Source of the DNA: Pigoraptor chileana
Lineage: Eukaryota; Opisthokonta; Filasterea
Direction: 5' to 3'
Assembly (NCBI GenBank): GCA_943704495.1
Contig: CALSCR010003346.1
Coordinates: 1 to 20,461, forward strand
Length of the DNA: 20,461 bases
A program made the translations under genes and the position numbers. Under the pieces are notes generated by a model, which was given only the letters and a program-made list of their open reading frames with translations, had not been told where the DNA came from and ran no database searches. Positions 18,262 to 20,461 of this stretch are shown piece after piece (within the stretch, counting starts at the first letter, position 1; every line of letters starts with the position of its first letter).

Positions 18262-20215
18262 ATGGCGACCTTTGCCACTGTCGATGAGTGGCTGAACAGC
18301 CTGAAGCTCGAGAAGTACATTGAAAACTTTACGAGCAATGGCTTCGACGACATGGATGTTGTGGCAACCATGACACCGGACGATCTCGATGCCATTGGGG
18401 TCACACTTGCGGGCCACAAAAAGAAGATTGTTCTCAGCCTCCAGAAACTGAACGAGTCTCGCCCTGCCGCTCCCGCCCCAGCCCCCGCCGCCACTCCAGC
18501 GCCCACTCCGGCGCCTGTTGAAGTGTCTGCACCCGCGCCCGTGGTGGAGGAACCTGTGGCTGTGGCTATGCCTGCGCCAGTGGAAGCAGCGCCCACTCCC
18601 GCCGTCGTTGAAGAGCCGATTCCTGCTGTGGATGAGCCCGCTGCGGAGATTGAGATTGCCGAGGAAGCACCCGCGCCCGTTGTGGTTGCGCGTCCAACGC
18701 CCGCTGCAAAGGCCGATCGGCCCCTCTCGCTGTCGGATGTGCTTGCCGGTTTTGACGCTCCGGCAGCTGATGAGCCTCCGCCGGTGGAGGACGAGGAGGA
18801 GGAAGTTGCAAATGTACCGGAAGTCAACACAAAGATCGACGCTCTCCTCGATGATTTCATGGGCGAGCTTGACGATTTCAACATGGTGCGTGGGTGCGAG
18901 TGTTCGCATTTGCAGCATGTGCGCGAAACAAAAAACGAAACAGAGCATCCCTTTTGTTTGTGTCTCGTTTGAACCTCAGAAACGTAATTGTGTGCGTAGT
19001 GTTGTGTTCACTGCGGTCCTTGCTTTACTGCACACACGCTTATCAACAACCACTACAAACCCAATCAATCCATCATTCAAACAGGACGACCTCGATAGCA
19101 TCATGTCGAGCGCTGCCAAGACGGCCGAGGCAGACGCCCCCCGACGACCCTCCGTGAATGTGACAGAGCCCATCCCAACACCTGCCGCTGTCCAGACATT
19201 CTCTACCAGTCAGGAAGTCGCCGACACTCCGGAGGCAACGCCCGCTTCTGCTGTCGAGGCCGTGCCGGACCTTACGACTGAATCGATCAATACCGACTTT
19301 GACGACCTGGATGCGCTCATGAATCAGATTCAGTTTTCGGACGCCGACTTTTCGAGCTTTGCGATCGCCGCGACCGCTGCAGAGACGAGCAACAACGCCA
19401 CCTCGTCGTCCTCACCGGGGCGCACGGATTCGCCTGCCGTAGATGCCTCAGGTGCATCATTTGCGGCGGCCGTCTCGGAGGTCTCGCTAGACAGCCTCGT
19501 GCTTGATCTCGCCGCCTTCGAATCCGAGACAAACTTTATTCAGTTTACGGGATCCGAGCCGCTTCTGGACCAGGAGGCGGGTGCCGAGGAGGATGCCGCG
19601 AGCAAGACTGATGGTGCCGCCGGCGCACCCGCATCGGCCAACTTTGAAGATCTGGCCAAGTCGAGGATGAGCATTATGTTGAACAATTCGTCGGAACTTG
19701 ATCTTGACGCACTTCTTGAAGATCTGGACGCTCTCTCTGTGCCGGGAGAGACAACACCCGCGACTGCCGAGCCCGTGCACGCGGCGCCTGTGACACAGGT
19801 TGCCGCACCCGCGGCTGCGGCAGTGGCGGTGGCAAGTGCCCCTGTCCAACTCAGTCCAAATGATGCACTCAAGAATGAGATTTCGACATTTGACCACCGG
19901 CGGCCGACGGCGGAGCTCAGCGAACCGGAGAAGCAGAGGCGCAAGGAAGAGAAGATTAAGATTGCTATGGCCAAGATGGCGGAGGCGAGCGTGAAGAAGC
20001 TCGTTATCAAAGTGTACAATGAAGACGGATCGAGCAAGATGCTCCCGATCGACTCGACGATGACGGCTTTTGACGTTGCGCTGCTGGCGGTGCAAAAGAA
20101 CGCGGCTGAACCCGGGCCGAACTGGTGCCTTCTCGAGATGAACGCGCCGCTTGGATTGCAGCGCACGCTCGAAGACCACGAGAACGTCATTGAGGCAAAC
20201 ACAGCGTGGGGAATG
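18262..20215 (+). CDS. SAM and Ras-association domain protein of the MRL (RIAM/lamellipodin) type; partial
   Basis: MRL proteins bind Ras or Rap GTPases by RA-PH domains and link them to actin and, in RIAM, to talin and integrin. Two exons (18262-18885, 19085-20215) give 585 residues; the donor GTGGGT at 20216 leads past the window. Residues 7-64 form a SAM domain (VDEWLNSLKLEKYIENF, then LDAIGVTLAGHKKKI). Residues 65-190 are Ala/Pro-rich. Acidic leucine motifs recur: DALLDDFMGELDDF (193-206), DDLDSIM (209), DFDDLDALMNQ (279), SLDSLVLDL (342) and DLDALLEDLDAL (414-425). A basic helix (487-512) with EEKIKIAMAKMAEASVKK leads into the RA domain (513 onward): LVIKVYNEDGSSK, then LEDHENVIE. The helix plus RA start is very close to RIAM/lamellipodin and less so to GRB7/10/14. 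A PH domain is expected downstream, outside the window. Confidence 0.88.
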
Positions 20216-20386
20216 GTGGGTTCTGTGTCCTGTGGGTGCCGGTGGTTGTGCATGGCCTCCGCAGTCCGTCTGTTATTGCGAGTGCAGTCTTCCATTTGGA
20301 GTCCGCGGCTGCTTATGTGCGCACTCGAGGCGACAAACATACATTCATGCATACCGCACACACACAAACACTGAACACAAACACAG

Positions 20387-20388
<2 letters not shown>

Positions 20389-20461
<73 letters not shown>
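20389..20461. repeat. Long uninterrupted (CA)n microsatellite at the window end
   Basis: About 36 CA units run to the last base. The tract lies in the second intron of the SAM-RA gene and may continue beyond the window. Confidence 0.97.

Noticed and set aside
19487-20460. Long minus-strand open frames opposite the SAM-RA exons, one beginning in the CA microsatellite with a poly Cys-Val run
   Set aside because: They are shadows of the GC-rich coding exon and the repeat; the plus-strand frame has SAM, coiled coil and RA homology.
1-20461. CRISPR arrays, insertion sequences, prophage or bacterial operon features
   Set aside because: The window is eukaryotic with spliceosomal introns; no spaced direct repeats, transposase or terminal inverted repeats were seen.

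Overview
This window is nuclear DNA of a eukaryote. Six of the seven better-supported protein genes are split by spliceosomal introns of about 90 to 380 bases with GT-AG ends. Donors are mostly GTGAGT, GTGCGT or GTGGGT. There are no operons, and (CA/TG)n microsatellites are scattered through introns and spacers. The gene content (a TMEM129 orthologue, a HACE1-like ankyrin-HECT ligase, a CDK12/13-like kinase with an RS domain, and an MRL-like RA protein related to RIAM/lamellipodin) points to the animal side of the opisthokonts or a close relative. Gene density is about one gene per 3 kb and introns are small, which suggests a unicellular holozoan or similar protist. The species cannot be told from the sequence alone. 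All exon models here were built by eye from splice sites, reading phase and protein-family alignment from memory.

Layout, left to right. 45-1842 (minus): 5' part of a myosin heavy chain motor domain, running off the left edge. 2530-4959 (plus): TMEM129-type ER ubiquitin ligase in eight exons, with a complete tRNA-Asp(GUC) gene inside its seventh intron. 5114-7876 (minus): ankyrin-repeat HECT ubiquitin ligase of HACE1 architecture in three exons, tail to tail with TMEM129. 7877-10237: 2.4 kb, partly AT-rich, in which I can support no gene. 10238-13407 (minus): CDK12/13-type transcriptional kinase with RS and Pro/His-rich N-terminal regions. 14134-14943 (plus): YAE1, the adaptor for iron-sulphur loading of ABCE1/Rli1, divergent from the kinase. 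15324-17557 (minus): EBP2 (EBNA1BP2) ribosome-biogenesis factor in seven exons. 17645-17959 (minus): a possible small two-exon gene of unknown function. 18262-20215 (plus, continues off the right edge): a SAM domain followed by Ala/Pro-rich linkers with repeated acidic leucine motifs, then the coiled coil and RA domain typical of the MRL family.

The genes do not form one pathway, but there are themes: two E3 ubiquitin ligases side by side (TMEM129, HACE1-like), two genes linked to ribosome production or recycling side by side (YAE1, EBP2), and two actin or adhesion-linked genes at the edges (myosin, MRL-like). The most unusual item is the MRL-like protein, which adds an N-terminal SAM domain and several candidate talin-binding-like motifs to the known coiled coil-RA core.
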